A DNA stretch of 19,046 nt from positions 647,378-666,423 of the forward strand of contig NW_003155739.1 in the NCBI RefSeq assembly GCF_000003605.2, given 5' to 3'. How positions within the stretch are numbered: the stretch's first letter is position 1; every line of letters begins with the position of its first letter. The stretch comes from Saccoglossus kowalevskii. Lineage: Eukaryota; Hemichordata; Enteropneusta; Harrimaniidae. A program made the position numbers and the translations under genes. Below the pieces are notes generated by a model, which was given only the letters and a program-made list of their open reading frames with translations, was not told the DNA's origin and did no database searches. Shown here piece by piece: positions 17,216 to 19,046 of the stretch.

Positions 17216-18636
17216 TTTGTTATTCGAAATCCTGATGGTCAAATCAAGCTCGGGCTTCCTGATACAAAAAGAACCGACAACGCTGAAGAAACCACACGAG
17301 CAAATGAAGAAGTAACTCCAGTTTTAGAAGCTTCTGGGCCGCGTGGTCAAAAGCGAAAATGTGGACACTATGAATTTTACAGTCCCAAATCCTGTACGAA
17401 GATCGGCAAATACGCAGCCGTAAATGGCAACTCAAAAGCAGCCCGCCATTTTACAGTAGTCTTGGCTAAAAAGATTAACGAAAGTACAGTTCAGTCCATG
17501 AAAGGTTCGTACTTAAAAGAACTTCCAATGTCAAAGCAGCCCGTAACTAGCATGCCACATGCAAAACGGGACCGACCACTTTTGTTGGGCGAACTCGATT
17601 TAAGAGTTCAGCGATACGTAAAAGGACTAAGAGGCGGGGGTGGCATCGTGAACAGAAATATCATTGTGGCCTCTGCACTTGGTATTATGTTACAGAACAA
17701 CTGTGCACTTCTACAAGATCATGGGGGACCTACCCAACTTACACAAACATGGTCAGAATCATTGCTTCGTCGTATGGGATTAGTTAAAAGGAAGGGCACA
17801 AAGGCGGCTAGAAAATTGCCAGTAAATTTTGGCGAACTTAAGGCGTTATTCTTAGAACGCATTACAGAAGCCGTGTCAAACGAAGCAATACCTGCCGAGT
17901 TAGTGATCAATTTTGATCAAACTGGAGTCCATATCGAACACGTGAGCTTATGAACATTAACCCAAAAAGGAGACAAACAAGTCGCAATTATTGGGTTAGA
18001 GGATAAGCAGGAAATCACCATGCTATTTGGTGTTTCCATGGCCGGAAACTTGTTGCCACCACAAGTGCTATATAAGGGGAAAATCAGTCAATGTCATCCA
18101 AACTTTAATTTTGTCCCGAGTAGGACATTTACCACACTGCTAACCACTGGAGAAATGAGGACAGTATGAATCTTAATGCCAACAATGTTCTCCTTCCACA
18201 CATCCAGAAAATTCGTAACCAACTTAGCCTGCCAGCTGAACAAAAATCTTTGGTGATATTCAATGTTTTTCGAGCACACCAAAGCGAGAGTTTTTTACAG
18301 AAACTCTGCGATGGTGGTGTGATACCAGTATTTGTTCCTCCTTGTTGTACGTCGGAGCTGCAACCTCTGGATCTCTCATTCAACCACAAGTTCAAAGAAT
18401 GCTTGGAGGAGGTATTTAATGCATTGTATGCTAGCAAAGTAGTGGCAGCCTTAGAACATGGAGAAGATATCGGGCAAGTTAATGTTGATTTGCAGCTGTC
18501 TATTCTGAAGCCCCTGCATGCAAATTGGCTACTACCCATCTATGACAGTTTGCGAGACAATCATGAACTCATGATGGATGGATTTGATGGATCCATTAAG
18601 GAAATCATTGGCAATAATTGGACAGCTACATTGTAA
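17216..18636 (+). pseudogene. Pogo/Tigger-type (CENP-B-like) DDE transposase, inactivated
   Basis: The frame is open from 17216 to 17950, with no in-frame ATG. ATG at 17207 is in frame but is cut by TGA at 17213-17215. In order, it shows a psq-like HTH (KYAAVNGNSKAARHF ... NESTVQSMKGSYLKEL), a CENP-B-type second HTH (GRP-like RDRPLLLGELDLRVQRYV ... SLLRRMGLVKRKG), and the catalytic start VINFDQTGVHI with Asp at 17915-17917. TGA at 17951-17953 interrupts it where the family usually has Trp. The same frame resumes until about 18120, then a net one-base shift moves it to another frame (18124-18636). The second catalytic site reads LVIFNVFRAHQ, with Asn (AAT, 18262-18264) where the family has Asp. 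The third Asp is kept in SELQPLDLSFN (18370-18372). About 473 codons fit a full-length family member, so this is a nearly complete but dead copy. No terminal inverted repeats were recognised on either side. Confidence 0.85.
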
Positions 18637-19046
18637 ATTCCTAATTTCCGAGTTACTATTGTTCTCACGAAATTCGATAGAGGGCGTTCTCAAAGTACCC
18701 GGATGACAATCCGTTCAACGTTCGTGGTGGGGTTGAAATTTGAGCGGCGTCTGCTGTAAGCAATATACTCAACGCCAGTGGATTCGAATGCGTCGTCGGG
18801 AACCTGAGTGGACGCCAAACTATATTCCTGGGTTTGTTCACGGCATTTTCCATCCTGCGCCAGTATTTTTTTAGTTCAATAACTGGAGACAGCCGTCTTT
18901 CAACCGCAGTTATACATCGATTGAAAAATGAAGACTCTGTCAGCTTCCCGAGACGAGCGCAAACAAAAACATTGAGCCGGATTTGATGGAAATTTCGCTC
19001 GTTGCCGATTCCCACATTGATCTTCTTGTTCAGAATCCTTATGATG
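18637..19046. other. GC-richer tail of the window after the transposase
   Basis: The tract is visibly richer in G, C and CpG than the rest of the window. A 116-codon minus-strand frame (19015-18665) and a plus-strand frame open from about 18931 to the edge both exist; neither translation is recognised. Apart from the THAP-like remnant I see no supportable gene. It could be the edge of a larger mobile element or an old retrocopy. Confidence 0.35.
18719..18890 (+). pseudogene. THAP-domain-like remnant, frameshifted
   Basis: In one frame 18776-18820 reads QWIRMRRREPEWTPN. In another, 18823-18849 reads YSWVCSRHF. Joined by a shift between 18812 and 18826, these match the second half of a THAP zinc finger in what I know of the family: a Trp, a basic (R)RE-W-x-P segment, then the Cys-Ser-x-His-Phe knuckle. 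The first Cys pair is not intact; FVVGLKFERR at 18719-18748 could be its decayed trace. Stops follow in all readings after HF. THAP domains bind DNA and occur in host regulators and P-element-type transposases; which source applies here is unknown. Confidence 0.4.

Noticed and set aside
18665-19015. 116-codon minus-strand frame
   Set aside because: The translation has no recognisable motif, while the opposite strand has THAP-like segments; it may be a shadow of them.
1-19046. Prokaryotic features: operons, CRISPR arrays, riboswitches, rRNA or tRNA genes
   Set aside because: None seen. The coding pattern, introns and transposon types are those of an animal genome.

Overview
The window reads as animal nuclear DNA. 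It is AT-rich and gene-poor, has GT-AG introns, and is full of short non-autonomous mobile elements. Two long elements with internal tandem repeats resemble the 'pearl'/HINE (Helentron-type) repeats described from bivalve molluscs. A marine invertebrate, perhaps a mollusc, is the best guess. No host-specific gene fixes the species.

One host gene can be supported. It lies on the minus strand in five exons: 14662-14548, 10635-10499, 9294-9208, 7979-7876 and 1231-1121. Each has an AG acceptor and a GT donor, and all four junctions keep the reading frame (phases 2, 1, 1, 0). The spliced frame begins with a hydrophobic helix carrying GGLTNWIAVKMIF, followed by IPGIPGSGII. I read this as the start of a DUF445 (YheB-like) membrane protein, a family known mainly from bacteria. 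The 3' end of the gene near the left window edge is unresolved, and a 5' non-coding exon upstream of 14662 is likely but not located.

Introns 1 and 4 and the upstream flank hold most of the repeats. There are two tandem-repeat elements, A (about 4014-5004) and B (about 12941-13793). They share end architecture although the sequences of their paired arms differ. There is also a decayed 3' part of A (about 6713-6910) and a lone 5' end of B (17141-17198). MITEs with TA flanks (5191-5357, 5584-5789), MITEs with TTAA flanks (11962-12198, 16410-16595), two copies of a GC-rich palindromic MITE (about 3280-3450, 7736-7853), an A-tailed retroposon-like block, microsatellites and diverged duplications complete the set.

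The right end (17216-18636) is a dead pogo/Tigger-type DDE transposase gene. It has an in-frame stop, a frameshift and Asn in place of the second catalytic Asp. It begins just after the lone 5' end of element B. Behind it is a GC-richer tract with a frameshifted THAP-domain-like remnant. I see no evidence of a new multi-gene system. The most interesting items are the animal DUF445 gene and the matched-arm architecture of elements A and B.
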